Translations under genes and position numbers: made by a program | Notes under the pieces: model-generated | What the model was told of the DNA's origin: nothing | Databases searched by the model: none | The model's input: only the letters and a program-made list of their open reading frames with translations | Assembly: GCF_034351645.1 (NCBI RefSeq) | Contig: NZ_CP133782.1 | Coordinates: forward strand, 2,981,001 to 3,045,000 | DNA length: 64,000 bases | Direction of reading: 5' to 3' | DNA from: Pseudomonas sp. DC1.2 | GTDB taxonomy: Bacteria > Pseudomonadota > Gammaproteobacteria > Pseudomonadales > Pseudomonadaceae | Part shown: positions 19,949 through 28,346 of the stretch, piece after piece | Layout: each line of letters starts with the position of its first letter | How positions within the stretch are numbered: position 1 is the stretch's first letter

Positions 19949-21166
19949 TTAAAAACAGGTTTCCATGGTTTCAATCACCCGCAACTGTTCATCCACCAAA
20001 CACCCGACCCGCCACTTGTCGAACGTCAGGCACGGGTGGGATGTCCCAAACGAAATGATGTCGCCCACCTGCAACTCAAGCCCTGGTGCGACGGTCATGA
20101 ACGCATGCTGGTCCATCACCGCCGTCACCTTGCAGGCGCTCATGTCGTCCCCCGTCGCCGGCACGATGCCCGCTTTGTAACGCAGTAACGGCACTGGCAA
20201 ACCCGCGTCGTAGGCAACATCACGCTTGCCAAGGGCGATCACCGCAAACCCTGGTTCCGGCATTGACTGCACGTGTGCCCAGACTTCCAGCGCCGGGCGC
20301 AAGCCCTCATCCAAATCGCTGCGACGGTCGAGGACGCAGCATTGCGCGTCTTTATAGATGCCATGGTCGTGAGCGACGTAACTGCCGGGGCGCAACACGC
20401 TGAGGAAACGCCCGCCAGCGTTCTGGGCTTCGAAGGACTCAGCGATCAAGTCGTACCAGGCTGAACCCGAAGCAGTGATGATCGGCTGCACAATCGCGAA
20501 CGCAGCGCTGTCCTGCAACTGCACCGCCAGCCGCACCAAAGACGCTGCAAACTCACGGATGCCACTTGCCGCGTGATCGCCGTGAATCACCCCTTCGTAC
20601 CCTTCGATGCCGGTCAGCGCCAGCGCCGGTTGCGCGGCGATGGCCTTGGCCAGTTCGAGCACTTGCGCCTCGGTACGGCAACCGCAGCGGCCACCCAACA
20701 CGCCGTACTCGATCATCACATTCAGCCGCATGCCACGGGAGGCGAAGTACGCGCCGAGGGCCGCAACGTTATCTGGATGATCGACCATGCAATGAAAGTC
20801 GAAGCTGGGGTCTGCCAACAAATCGGCGATCAGCGCCATGTTCGGCGTACCGACCAACTGATTGGCCATCAACACTCGACGCACGCCATGGGCGTAGGCC
20901 GCTCGCGTCTGGGTCGCGCTGGCCAGCGTGATGCCCCAGGCACCGGCCGCCAGTTGCCGACAAAACAGCGCCGGCGTCATGCTGGTTTTGCCATGAGGCG
21001 CCAACTGCGCGCCGCTGTTACTGACAAACGTCTGCATCCAGCGAATGTTGTGTTCCAACGCTTCACGGTGCAGCACCAGCGCCGGCAGGCTGACATCGCG
21101 TACCAGGTAAGCACCGGTCAGGGCAAAACCCTTTTCTACAGCGCCGGTAGGGTTGGCAGAAGACAT
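19949..21166 (-). CDS. PLP-dependent D-amino acid ammonia-lyase of the DSD/D-threonine aldolase-like family (possible D-glucosaminate dehydratase)
   Basis: Fold-type III PLP enzyme of 405 residues. Lys60 in LAPHGKTSM is the PLP lysine of the family. The C-terminal metal-binding pair His377-x-Cys379 in SFGTSHPCLTF matches the D-serine dehydratase metal site. Such enzymes eliminate water and ammonia from beta-hydroxy D-amino acids. Neighbours (KdgK, RidA, amino-acid ABC importer, IclR regulator) fit conversion of D-glucosaminate (2-amino-2-deoxy-D-gluconate) to 2-keto-3-deoxygluconate plus ammonia. This is an inference; D-serine or D-threonine are alternatives. The ATG at 21166 has GAGGAG seven bases upstream. 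Confidence 0.82.
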   Translation of the reverse strand: MSSANPTGAVEKGFALTGAYLVRDVSLPALVLHREALEHNIRWMQTFVSNSGAQLAPHGKTSMTPALFCRQLAAGAWGITLASATQTRAAYAHGVRRVLMANQLVGTPNMALIADLLADPSFDFHCMVDHPDNVAALGAYFASRGMRLNVMIEYGVLGGRCGCRTEAQVLELAKAIAAQPALALTGIEGYEGVIHGDHAASGIREFAASLVRLAVQLQDSAAFAIVQPIITASGSAWYDLIAESFEAQNAGGRFLSVLRPGSYVAHDHGIYKDAQCCVLDRRSDLDEGLRPALEVWAHVQSMPEPGFAVIALGKRDVAYDAGLPVPLLRYKAGIVPATGDDMSACKVTAVMDQHAFMTVAPGLELQVGDIISFGTSHPCLTFDKWRVGCLVDEQLRVIETMETCF

Positions 21167-21205
21167 GATCAAACTCCTCAGACACGCAGCTGCAAGCAGC
21201 CGCTG

Positions 21206-21970
21206 TTATTCGTTGATACGCCGGGCCAAGCCGTTGGCGCTATCGATCAACACCCGGCGATAGTCGTTGTAGTGAGTTTTAGCATCGGCCCGTGGAGCGA
21301 CGATGCACAAGGTCGCAATGGCCACGCCGCCGGGGTCTTTGACCGGGGCGGCGAAACAATGGGTAAAGGTGTCGGCGACGCTGTCGAAGGAAAAGAAACC
21401 ATCGATACCGGCCTGACGGATTTCCTTGAGAAACTGCTCCAGCGGCAGACGCTCACCGTCGGGCAGGATGAAATCATCAGGGTCGATCAGGTCGACAATG
21501 TCCTGGTCGCTAAGGTGCGCCAGCAGCAGGCGCCCAGACGCAGTCCAGGGAATCGGGGCGTTTTCACCAATGTCTGAAGAAATGCGGAAATGCCGCTCGC
21601 CCTCTTTCATCAGCGCCACGGTGTATTTGCGGCCGTTGAGCAGGCACATTTGTGCGGTTTCGCGGGTTTGGCTGACGATGTCCTGCAAGGCGTGGTCGGC
21701 CTCGCGACTGAGGTCGAAATGGCGCAAATGCGCCTGCCCCAGAAAGTACAACTGACGGCCGAGGTAGACGTGACCGTCCTTGCCCACAGGCTCCAGAATG
21801 CGCCGTTCCAGTAACGAGGCGACGAGTTCATACACCGTGGATTTCGGACTACCGATGCCGTTGGCGATGTCGTTAGGACGCAAGGGCTGGCCGATTTCCT
21901 TAAGGAAATCGAGGATATCGAATGCCCGGTCCAGACCGCGAGCCCGGCGCTTGATGGTGTCTTCGGTCAT
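21206..21970 (-). CDS. IclR-family transcriptional regulator
   Basis: A 254-residue regulator with an N-terminal winged helix-turn-helix (LDFLKEIGQPLRPNDIANGIGSPKSTVYELVASLLERRIL) and a C-terminal IclR effector domain (GENAPIPWTASGRLLLAHL). IclR proteins often repress sugar-acid catabolic genes, with KDG or related acids as inducers. Located between the transporter/RidA genes and the lyase/kinase genes on the same strand, it is the probable regulator of the cluster. A strong inverted repeat before the transporter operon (25523-25562) is its likely operator. Confidence 0.9.
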   Translation of the reverse strand: MTEDTIKRRARGLDRAFDILDFLKEIGQPLRPNDIANGIGSPKSTVYELVASLLERRILEPVGKDGHVYLGRQLYFLGQAHLRHFDLSREADHALQDIVSQTRETAQMCLLNGRKYTVALMKEGERHFRISSDIGENAPIPWTASGRLLLAHLSDQDIVDLIDPDDFILPDGERLPLEQFLKEIRQAGIDGFFSFDSVADTFTHCFAAPVKDPGGVAIATLCIVAPRADAKTHYNDYRRVLIDSANGLARRINE

Positions 21971-22008
21971 CTCTTCAGGTTCCCATTCAAAGTGCCGGGA
22001 GTTTACCG

Positions 22009-22041
22009 CTAATGACCGTTCCCACGGGGAGCGCGGGAACG
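22009..22041. terminator. GTTCCC-type intergenic hairpin between ridA and the IclR gene
   Basis: GCTAATGA at 22009 pairs with TCATTAGC ending at 22041, and inside it CGTTCCC pairs with GGGAACG, separated by a single C-C mismatch. This belongs to the GTTCCC...GGGAAC palindromes common between genes in fluorescens-group pseudomonads. It probably reduces read-through from the transporter operon. Confidence 0.6.
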
Positions 22042-22060
22042 CTCATTAGCGCGACTCGGC

Positions 22061-22450
22061 TCAGGCTTTTTTCTTGTAAGCGATGCAATCAATCTCGACC
22101 TTGCAATCGACCATCATGTTCGCCTGCACACAGGCCCGGGCCGGAGCGTGCTCTGGGCTGAAATACTCGGAGAAGACCTTGTTGAAACTCCAGAAATCCC
22201 GTGGATCTTCCAGCCACACACCGGTGCGAACCACATCTTCCAGGCCATAACCGGCCTCTTCGAGGATGGCGATCAGGTTCTTCATGGTCTGATGCGTCTG
22301 CTCGACAATGCCGCCCACGATGATTTCGCCCTCCAGCGCCGGCACCTGACCGGACACGTGCAGCCAACCATCGGCTTCAACGGCACGCGCAAAAGGACGA
22401 GGCTGACCGCCACCGGCGGTGCTGCCAGTGCCGTAACGAGTAATGCTCAT
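22061..22450 (-). CDS. RidA/YjgF-family enamine/imine deaminase
   Basis: A 129-residue Rid-family protein with the fold's landmarks (GWLHVSGQVPA, QTHQTMKNLIAIL, ARACVQANMMVDCKVEIDCIAYKK). Rid proteins hydrolyse reactive enamine/imine intermediates released by PLP-dependent eliminases. This suits its place between an amino-acid-type ABC importer and a PLP ammonia-lyase gene. The conserved arginine appears in PARACVQANM. It is 23 bases downstream of the ATPase gene and likely co-transcribed with it. Confidence 0.88.
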   Translation of the reverse strand: MSITRYGTGSTAGGGQPRPFARAVEADGWLHVSGQVPALEGEIIVGGIVEQTHQTMKNLIAILEEAGYGLEDVVRTGVWLEDPRDFWSFNKVFSEYFSPEHAPARACVQANMMVDCKVEIDCIAYKKKA

Positions 22451-22473
22451 GAGTGTTTCTCCTGATTGAAAAA

Positions 22474-23268
22474 TTAAAACCGAGTGTTCTTCAGAAATTC
22501 CGCCAGTCGCGGCGATTGCGGGCGCTCAAACAGTTCTTTTGGGGGCCCCTGCTCTTCGATACGGCCCTGGTTCATGAAGACGATCTTGTCCGAGACCTCA
22601 AAGGCAAAACGCATCTCGTGGGTCACCAGCAACATGGTCATGCCTTCATCGGCCAGGCCCTTGATCACGTTCAACACCTCGCCCACCAGTTCCGGGTCGA
22701 GGGCCGAGGTGACCTCATCGAACAGCATCAGGCTCGGGTTCATTGCGATTGCCCGAGCAATCGCCACCCGTTGCTGCTGACCGCCAGACAACTGACCGGG
22801 AAAGTGATCCCGGCGCTCAAGCAGGCCCACCCGATCCAGCCACTTCTCGGCCAGCGCGACCGCTTGATCCTTGTGCAGTTTTTTGACCTTGAGCAGGCCG
22901 AGGGTGACGTTCTGCAACGCCGTGAGGTGGGGGAACAAATTGAATTGTTGGAACGCCATACCGGTCATGGCCCGATGACGAGCGATGACTTTTTCGGCGT
23001 GACGCACACGCTTGCCGTTGACTTCGTCATAGCCGATTGACTCGCCGTCGAGCAGGATTTTCCCGCCTTCAAACTCTTCGAGCATGTTCACGCAACGCAG
23101 CAACGTGGTCTTGCCCGAACCACTGGAGCCAATCAGCGTGACCACATTGCCGCGCTGCAAGGTCAGGTCCACGCCTTTGAGCACTTCGAGCTTGCCGTAT
23201 TACTTATGCAGCCCGCGAATGTCCAGCAAAGCCGGGGCGTTCTGGGTCGAAACGTGTGCTTGAGTCAT
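22474..23268 (-). pseudogene. Amino-acid-type ABC transporter ATP-binding protein, interrupted by an in-frame stop
   Basis: From the ATG at 23268 (4-base ATGA overlap with the upstream permease stop) the frame encodes 22 residues ending in LDIRGLHK. It then hits TAA at 23200-23202 (codon 23) and continues unbroken as [12 protein letters not shown]... to 22474. The downstream part has all ABC motifs: Walker [10 protein letters not shown]-loop, [20 protein letters not shown] and a switch His. Relatives usually read HKQYG here, so a CAA-to-TAA change is the simplest explanation. Re-initiation at GTG 23184 would lose the first strand and the A-loop tyrosine, and it has no ribosome site. The importer may therefore be inactive, or this is a sequencing error. 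Confidence 0.85.
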
Positions 23269-23927
23269 GGCAAAGCCACCCGCTTTTCAATGTGCCGGCC
23301 GAGTAATTCGATGGCGTAGTTGATGACGAAAAAAAGCAAACCGGCGAACAGATAAAACTCCAGGGTCATGAAGGTCCGGGCGATGATTTGTTGGGTGCTG
23401 AGCAACAACTCGGCGACACCGATTACCGATAGCAGCGTCGACGCCTTGACGATCTCGGTGGATGAGTTGACCCAGGTCGGCAAAATCTGCCGTAGCGCCT
23501 GCGGCAACAGCACATAACCCAGCGATTGATAGAACGTCAGGCCGATGGCCTTGCTCGCCTCCATCTGCCCGCGAGGTAACGCTTGCAGCGCACCACGGAC
23601 AATTTCGGCGACGTGCGAGCCGCAGAACAGCGTCAGGCCCAGGGCCCCGGCCTGGAACGCGCTAATTTGCCAGCCCAGCGCCGGCGCCATGTAAAAGCAG
23701 GCCAGCACCAAAACGAACACCGGGGTGCCGCGAATCAGATCGACGTACAGACGAAAGGGTGCGCGCATCCAGAACGTGCCGTAGGTCAGCACCAGTCCGG
23801 CAAAGATGCCGATCAGCGTACCGAACAAAATCGCCAGCGCCGAGCACTGCACGCTGGTCAGAAAGCCCGACCACAGGATTTCCCGGGCAATCCACAACTC
23901 ATGCAACCAACTGGGGGATTGGACCAT
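23265..23927 (-). CDS. Amino-acid-type ABC transporter permease 2
   Basis: HisMQ-family inner-membrane permease of 220 residues. Four to five hydrophobic segments are visible. The early ILWSGFLTSVQCSALAILFGTLIG and the EAA-type loop EASKAIGLTFYQSLGYVLLPQALRQILP identify the family. The ATG at 23927 has GGAGG four bases upstream and lies 9 bases beyond the stop of the first permease gene. It is coupled to the ATPase gene by a 4-base overlap. In this cluster it probably helps import an amino sugar acid. Confidence 0.9.
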   Translation of the reverse strand: MVQSPSWLHELWIAREILWSGFLTSVQCSALAILFGTLIGIFAGLVLTYGTFWMRAPFRLYVDLIRGTPVFVLVLACFYMAPALGWQISAFQAGALGLTLFCGSHVAEIVRGALQALPRGQMEASKAIGLTFYQSLGYVLLPQALRQILPTWVNSSTEIVKASTLLSVIGVAELLLSTQQIIARTFMTLEFYLFAGLLFFVINYAIELLGRHIEKRVALP

Positions 23928-23935
23928 GGGGCCTC

Positions 23936-24598
23936 CTATCGGCGAATTGCCAGACGCTGCTCGAGGTAGCGCAGGATCATGGCAATGAGGTAACAAGCGG
24001 CGACATAGAGCGCAGTGGTCACCATCCAGGTTTCAATCACCCGGTAGCTCTCGACATTGATCTTGCGCGCGTAATAGGTCAGCTCCGGCACGGCAATCGC
24101 CGCCGCCAACGAGGTGTCCTTGAACAGCGAAATGAAGTTGTTCGACAAGGCCGGCAGTACGTTGCGCAGCATCACCGGCACGGTGACATAAGCCTTGACC
24201 TGCCACTCGCCCAACCCAATCGCCAACCCGGCTTCGCGCTGTCCTTTGGGGATACTCAGCAGGCCGCCGCGAAAGACCTCGGTCAGGTACGCCCCGGCAT
24301 ACAGCGACAGCGTGACGATGAACGACGGAATCTTGTCCAGGCGGATCCCCAAACTCGGTAACGCAAAGTAGATCAACAGAATCAACACCAGAATCGGCGT
24401 GTTACGGATCACCGTCACGTACACCGACGCCAGCACCCGCAACGTGCGGTGCTTTGACAGCAAAGCAAACGCCATCAGCAGGCCGATCACGCAGCCAATG
24501 GCGATCGACAACAACGCCAGCTCAAGGCCCAGGCCGAGCCCTGCCAGCAAGGTGTCGAAATCGCGCCAAACGGCCGCAAAGTTCAACTGATAGTTCAT
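23936..24598 (-). CDS. Amino-acid-type ABC transporter permease 1
   Basis: HisMQ-family permease of 220 residues beginning MNYQLNFAAVWRDFDTLLAGLG. It shows the TVIRNTPILVLILLIYFALP segment and the EAA loop EAGLAIGLGEWQVKAYVTVPVMLRNVLP. The ATG at 24598 begins the conserved part; longer in-frame starts run into the binding-protein gene. It forms the heteromeric membrane channel with the permease at 23265. Confidence 0.9.
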   Translation of the reverse strand: MNYQLNFAAVWRDFDTLLAGLGLGLELALLSIAIGCVIGLLMAFALLSKHRTLRVLASVYVTVIRNTPILVLILLIYFALPSLGIRLDKIPSFIVTLSLYAGAYLTEVFRGGLLSIPKGQREAGLAIGLGEWQVKAYVTVPVMLRNVLPALSNNFISLFKDTSLAAAIAVPELTYYARKINVESYRVIETWMVTTALYVAACYLIAMILRYLEQRLAIRR

Positions 24599-24650
24599 GG
24601 TCAGCAGCACCTTGAGCGGGGCGATTGAGGGTCGCCCCACTCTCACGGGG

Positions 24651-25499
24651 TCATTTGAATTCGACAGGAAAACCAATCGCAGGCGAAGGCAGGTCTACAC
24701 CGAACCACTGTTTGAATGACGCCGCGTAGGTTGGGAACTCCACGCCGGTCATTGCTTCATGCAACACGGTATTGACGAAATTCAGCCAGTCCTGATCGCC
24801 GCGTTTGACGGCACAGGCGTATGTTTGCGGGCTCCAGGCATAGGCCGGACTGCGGTAGTGGCCAGGGTTCTGCACCATCAGGTATTTCACCGACGACTGA
24901 TCGGTCGCCGCCGCATCGGCACGGCCAGAGTTCACGGCCTGGTACATCAGGTCCACGCTGTCGTACTGATCGACCTTAGCCTTGGGCAGCGCCTGGTGGA
25001 CCAGCTCTTCGGCGTACACGTTTTGCAAAACCGCCACCGTCACGCTGTCGCCGGCGGCTTTGAGGTCTTCGATTTCTTTGTACTTGCTGTTGGTCGGCAG
25101 CAACAGGCCAACGCCTTCGCGGTAATACGGCAGTGTAAAAGCCACCTGCTGAGCACGGCTGGCGGTGACCGTGATGAACTGACAACTGATGTCGACTTTG
25201 TCCGTCAGCAGGTTCGGAATTCGCGCATCGGAGGACTGCACCACGAACTCGACCTTGCTCGGGTCATTGAACAAACCCTTGGCGATCATGCGCCCGATGT
25301 CGATATCAAAACCCTGCAACTTGCCGTCTGCCCCCTGGAAGTGCCACGGCGCATTGGTGCTGCCCGTCCCCACCATCAACTTCCCACGGGCCAGCACACT
25401 GTCGAGCTTGCTGTCCGCCGCCTGGGCAACACCCACGGCAGCGGCCGAAGCCGCGAGGATAAAAACACACGCTTTGAACAAGGAAGGTCGGCGATGCAT
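24651..25499 (-). CDS. Amino-acid-type ABC transporter, periplasmic substrate-binding protein
   Basis: Family 3 (SBP_bac_3) binding protein of 282 residues. A signal peptide (MHRRPSLFKACVFILAASAA... cleaved near AQA-AD at about residue 28) precedes LARGKLMVGTGSTNAPW, GFDIDIGRMIAKGL and the RADAAATDQSS ligand-proximal region. The ATG at 25499 has GGAG eight bases upstream. It is the first gene of the operon; a sigma-54-like promoter and an inverted-repeat operator lie just upstream. The substrate inferred from the cluster is D-glucosaminate. Confidence 0.9.
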   Translation of the reverse strand: MHRRPSLFKACVFILAASAAAVGVAQAADSKLDSVLARGKLMVGTGSTNAPWHFQGADGKLQGFDIDIGRMIAKGLFNDPSKVEFVVQSSDARIPNLLTDKVDISCQFITVTASRAQQVAFTLPYYREGVGLLLPTNSKYKEIEDLKAAGDSVTVAVLQNVYAEELVHQALPKAKVDQYDSVDLMYQAVNSGRADAAATDQSSVKYLMVQNPGHYRSPAYAWSPQTYACAVKRGDQDWLNFVNTVLHEAMTGVEFPTYAASFKQWFGVDLPSPAIGFPVEFK

Positions 25500-25522
25500 G
25501 GCAAGCACTCCAGGAGAATGTG

Positions 25523-25562
25523 TATTCCGCTATAACGGATACTGGTATGTAATAGCGGAATA
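25523..25562 (-). promoter_or_regulatory. Inverted-repeat operator, probable IclR-regulator site
   Basis: Perfect 11-bp arms TATTCCGCTAT (25523-25533) and ATAGCGGAATA (25552-25562) are separated by 18 bases. Read as two adjacent 20-bp sites, each has one good half of a TATTCCGCTATAGCGGAATA-like palindrome. It covers the region immediately downstream of the sigma-54-like promoter, where a repressor would block transcription. Confidence 0.65.
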
Positions 25563-25565
25563 GAC

Positions 25566-25581
25566 AGCAGAAAGTGTGCCA
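25566..25581 (-). promoter_or_regulatory. Sigma-54-like promoter of the ABC transporter operon
   Basis: Read on the minus strand the sequence is TGGCACACTTTCTGCT: a perfect TGGCAC, GG-N10-GC spacing and a -12 element CTGCT, one base from consensus. It lies about 67 bases upstream of the binding-protein ATG. Confidence 0.55.
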
Positions 25582-25858
25582 CAGGCTGCATGAGTGATGT
25601 TAGGAACCTTGAAAAGTGTTTTGAATCAGAGCGATGCGTGATGACACGGAAAAAACGTTACGCCACGAACTGCGGAGAAAACGCTACCGTTGACTACAAC
25701 CCGCGAGTAGTGGGGTCACAGTGTGGCTTGAGCGAACGATGATGGTGCAGCGCTGCATACCCTTTAACGCTCAAGAATGCTTCGACCTGTAATTTCTGAC
25801 AGTAGACCTGCCCGCCACCCTCCTCTAACGTCAACCACGTCTTCGACGAACGCTACGA
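25582..25858. other. Intergenic region between divergent units
   Basis: No gene seen. It contains an imperfect palindrome near 25743-25760 (GGTGCAGCGCTGCATACC) that could be an activator site for the sigma-54-like promoter about 170 bases away. It also holds the unresolved promoter of the thioredoxin-like gene. Confidence 0.4.
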
Positions 25859-25871
25859 AAAGGAGATTGCC

Positions 25872-26303
25872 GTGACCGCGCTCCCCCCTAACTCAATGTT
25901 GGCCCCGACCTACCGCAAGGTTCTCAACACCTGGCGTCCGGTCATCCTGTACTTCGGTGATGAGCATTGCCCCGCGTGCGAAACGGCAGAGCCGATTTTC
26001 CGCCAGGTCGCCGAGCCGTTTCGACATCGCGCGACTGTCTTCGTATTGAAAACCAGCGAATCGCCCCGGCATCCGCAGGTCACCGGCACCCCGACCGTAC
26101 TGTTTTACAAAGATGGAAAACTGCTAAAAAAGCTCAAAGGGATTGGCACTGAGCAGAGCCTGACAGAGGACTTCGTCACACACATCGGCAAGGTGAAACC
26201 CAATTACAAGGCTAAAAAACCGAGCCATGACCTCACGTGGTTGCACCGAACACTGCGTAGCCTATGCACTGTGTCTCGGGCGCATTCCCTGATCAGGGCT
26301 TGA
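25872..26303 (+). CDS. Thioredoxin-like protein with CPAC active site
   Basis: A 143-residue protein with a thioredoxin fold: VILYFGDEHCPACETAEP carries a CxxC redox pair (CPAC instead of CGPC), and GTPTVLFYKDGK supplies the cis-proline loop. No signal peptide is visible, so it should be cytoplasmic. The GTG start has AGGAG six bases upstream. The C-terminal 35 residues (Lys/Arg/His rich) are outside the fold. Partner and substrate are unknown. It is monocistronic and followed by a REP pair. Confidence 0.8.
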   Translation: MTALPPNSMLAPTYRKVLNTWRPVILYFGDEHCPACETAEPIFRQVAEPFRHRATVFVLKTSESPRHPQVTGTPTVLFYKDGKLLKKLKGIGTEQSLTEDFVTHIGKVKPNYKAKKPSHDLTWLHRTLRSLCTVSRAHSLIRA

Positions 26304-26325
26304 GTTTGTGACACGGGGAATATCG

Positions 26326-26420
26326 CTATCGTGAGCAAGCTCGCCACCCCAGAGATTGCCGGTGAACACACACGTTGTGTCAACCGTGATCACCTAGGGG
26401 CGCGAGCTTGCTCGCGATGA
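26326..26420. repeat. Inverted pair of REP elements (BIME-like)
   Basis: Two REP units in opposite orientation: ATCGTGAGCAAGCTCGCCACCCC at the left end and its near-inverse GGGGCGCGAGCTTGCTCGCGAT at the right end. Each has a GCGAGC-type palindromic core, and about 45 bases separate them. They lie between two convergent genes. Confidence 0.8.
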
Positions 26421-26442
26421 GGCCCGTCAGTGCGGCGCTGCG

Positions 26443-28002
26443 TTACCCACTGCTGCGCACCAGCAATACCTGCGTCACCCGACGTTCCTCTACCGCCATC
26501 ACCGTCACCATCCAACCGTCCCATTGATGACGGTCACCGATCATCGGCAAGCGATCCAGCACGCTCATCACCCAACCGGCCAAGGTCTGGTAATCCTCGG
26601 TGGGTTGCGCGCTGAAACCGGTCAGCTGTCGAACCCGCGTCAAATTCAACGCACCGCTGACCCTGAACCCGCCCTGCTCCTCGACCACATCCGGGCCTTC
26701 AATTTCGCTGGCATCCGGCAGTTCGCCAGCGATCGATTCAAGAATGTCGGTCATGGTCAGCACACCGACGAAGTCACCGAATTCATTGACCACAAAGGCA
26801 ATGTGGGTCGAGGCTTGACGCATCTGCTCAAGCGCATTGAGGATCGAGTAGCTGTCCAGCAGATTGAGGGTCTTGCGTGCGAGGTTTTCGAGGTCGGGCT
26901 CGTGGCCGGCCAGGTATTCCTTCAGCAATTCTTTCTTATGCACGAAGCCCAGCGGCTCATCTACCGCGCCGTCGCGAATCAGCGGCAGGCGTGAATAGGA
27001 CGAGTGCATCAGCCGCTTACGAATAGTTACCGCATCGTCAGACAAATCGATGTGATCAACATCGGCCCGCACGGTCATCAGCGTGCGTATCGGCCGCTCG
27101 GCCAGTTGCAGCACACCACTGATCATCACTCGCTCGCGTCGGCCGAACAGCGAAGCACTCGGCACGTCACCGTTATCCAGCAAGTCGGCAATCTCCTCGC
27201 CGACCTCTTCCACCGCCAACGTGCCCCCCCCCAATAAACGCATCACAGCATGGGCCGTGCGCTCACGCATCGGCCGCAGACCTTGCATAGAGCGCTTGCG
27301 CCGGGCCCGGGCGACCTGGTTGAACACCTCAATCAAGATCGAAAAACCAATGGCCGCATACAGATAACCCTTGGGAATGTGGAACCCCAGGCCTTCGGCG
27401 GTCAGGGCGAAACCGATCATCATCAGGAAGCCCAGGCAGAGCATGATCACTGTCGGATGTTCGTTGACGAATCGGGTCAACGGCTTGCTGGCAACGATCA
27501 TCAGGCCAATAGAAATGATCACCGCGATCATCATCACCGCGAGTTCATCGACCATGCCCACGGCGGTAATCACCGCGTCGAGCGAAAATACCGCGTCGAG
27601 CACCACAATCTGCGCCACGATCGGCCAGAACATCGCATAAGCGGCATTGCTCGCCCGCTGACCGACATGCCCTTCGAGCCGTTCGTGCAACTCCATCGTG
27701 GCTTTGAACAACAGAAACACACCACCCAACAACATGATCAGGTCACGGCCCGAAAAGGCCTTGTCGAACACCTCGAACAGCGGCTGAGTCAGAGTCACCA
27801 GCCAGGAAATACTCGCCAGCAAGCCAAGACGCATCAACAGCGCCAGGGACAAACCAATAAGGCGTGCGCGGTCGCGCTGCTCCGGCGGTAACTTGTCCGC
27901 CAGGATCGCGATAAACACCAAGTTATCGATGCCCAGCACCAGCTCTAGCACGATCAACGTCAACAGGCCCAACCAAGCGGTGGGATCAGCTATCCATTCC
28001 AT
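26443..28002 (-). CDS. TerC-family membrane protein with CBS pair and CorC/HlyC domain
   Basis: A 519-residue protein. The first ~235 residues form the TerC domain with about seven membrane helices and the acidic signature [17 protein letters not shown], plus [15 protein letters not shown] cytosolic CBS pair ([32 protein letters not shown]..., [23 protein letters not shown]) and a C-terminal transporter-associated (CorC_HlyC) domain follow. The layout equals E. coli YoaE/YegH. TerC proteins are linked to metal (often manganese) export, but the substrate here is not shown. The ATG at 28002 lacks a strong ribosome site. Confidence 0.88.
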   Translation of the reverse strand: MEWIADPTAWLGLLTLIVLELVLGIDNLVFIAILADKLPPEQRDRARLIGLSLALLMRLGLLASISWLVTLTQPLFEVFDKAFSGRDLIMLLGGVFLLFKATMELHERLEGHVGQRASNAAYAMFWPIVAQIVVLDAVFSLDAVITAVGMVDELAVMMIAVIISIGLMIVASKPLTRFVNEHPTVIMLCLGFLMMIGFALTAEGLGFHIPKGYLYAAIGFSILIEVFNQVARARRKRSMQGLRPMRERTAHAVMRLLGGGTLAVEEVGEEIADLLDNGDVPSASLFGRRERVMISGVLQLAERPIRTLMTVRADVDHIDLSDDAVTIRKRLMHSSYSRLPLIRDGAVDEPLGFVHKKELLKEYLAGHEPDLENLARKTLNLLDSYSILNALEQMRQASTHIAFVVNEFGDFVGVLTMTDILESIAGELPDASEIEGPDVVEEQGGFRVSGALNLTRVRQLTGFSAQPTEDYQTLAGWVMSVLDRLPMIGDRHQWDGWMVTVMAVEERRVTQVLLVRSSG

Positions 28003-28346
28003 AAAAACGTCTCGATCTCTTCAGCGAATTCAGAATGCCGGGCACGGCAAGGTGCGGCACGAAGGCCGTTGAGGTGCAATGGCTGAGACAGATGGACGTC
28101 GAAAGACCGGGTATTTGGCCTGCGTCAGGGTTGCGCGAGTGCGCGAGATATAAGGTTGACTGGGAGGCTCCGAGACGGTGTTCATGCAGTTCCTGAAAGG
28201 ACAAAAGGATTGGAATCGTACAGCCTCAGTCAATATTTCCTACAGCGTGAATTCATTACAAAATTTGTAAGGCATTTGAAATCTGACTGTTCCTGGACCT
28301 GATTACGACGCCTTTGCACTGAATCAGATGCCTGCTGGTTCAACAA
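28003..28346. other. Intergenic region upstream of the TerC-family gene
   Basis: About 340 bases without a credible gene. I looked for a manganese (yybP-ykoY) riboswitch in the leader of the TerC-family gene and did not find its conserved loops. The part nearest the MerR gene (28240-28330) is AT-rich. Confidence 0.5.

Noticed and set aside
20573..21577. 334-codon plus-strand frame across the ammonia-lyase and IclR genes
   Set aside because: It spans two genes with clear protein family evidence on the other strand and has no motif of its own.
28003..28220. Possible manganese (yybP-ykoY) riboswitch in the leader of the TerC-family gene
   Set aside because: TerC genes often carry it, but the conserved loop sequences could not be found here.
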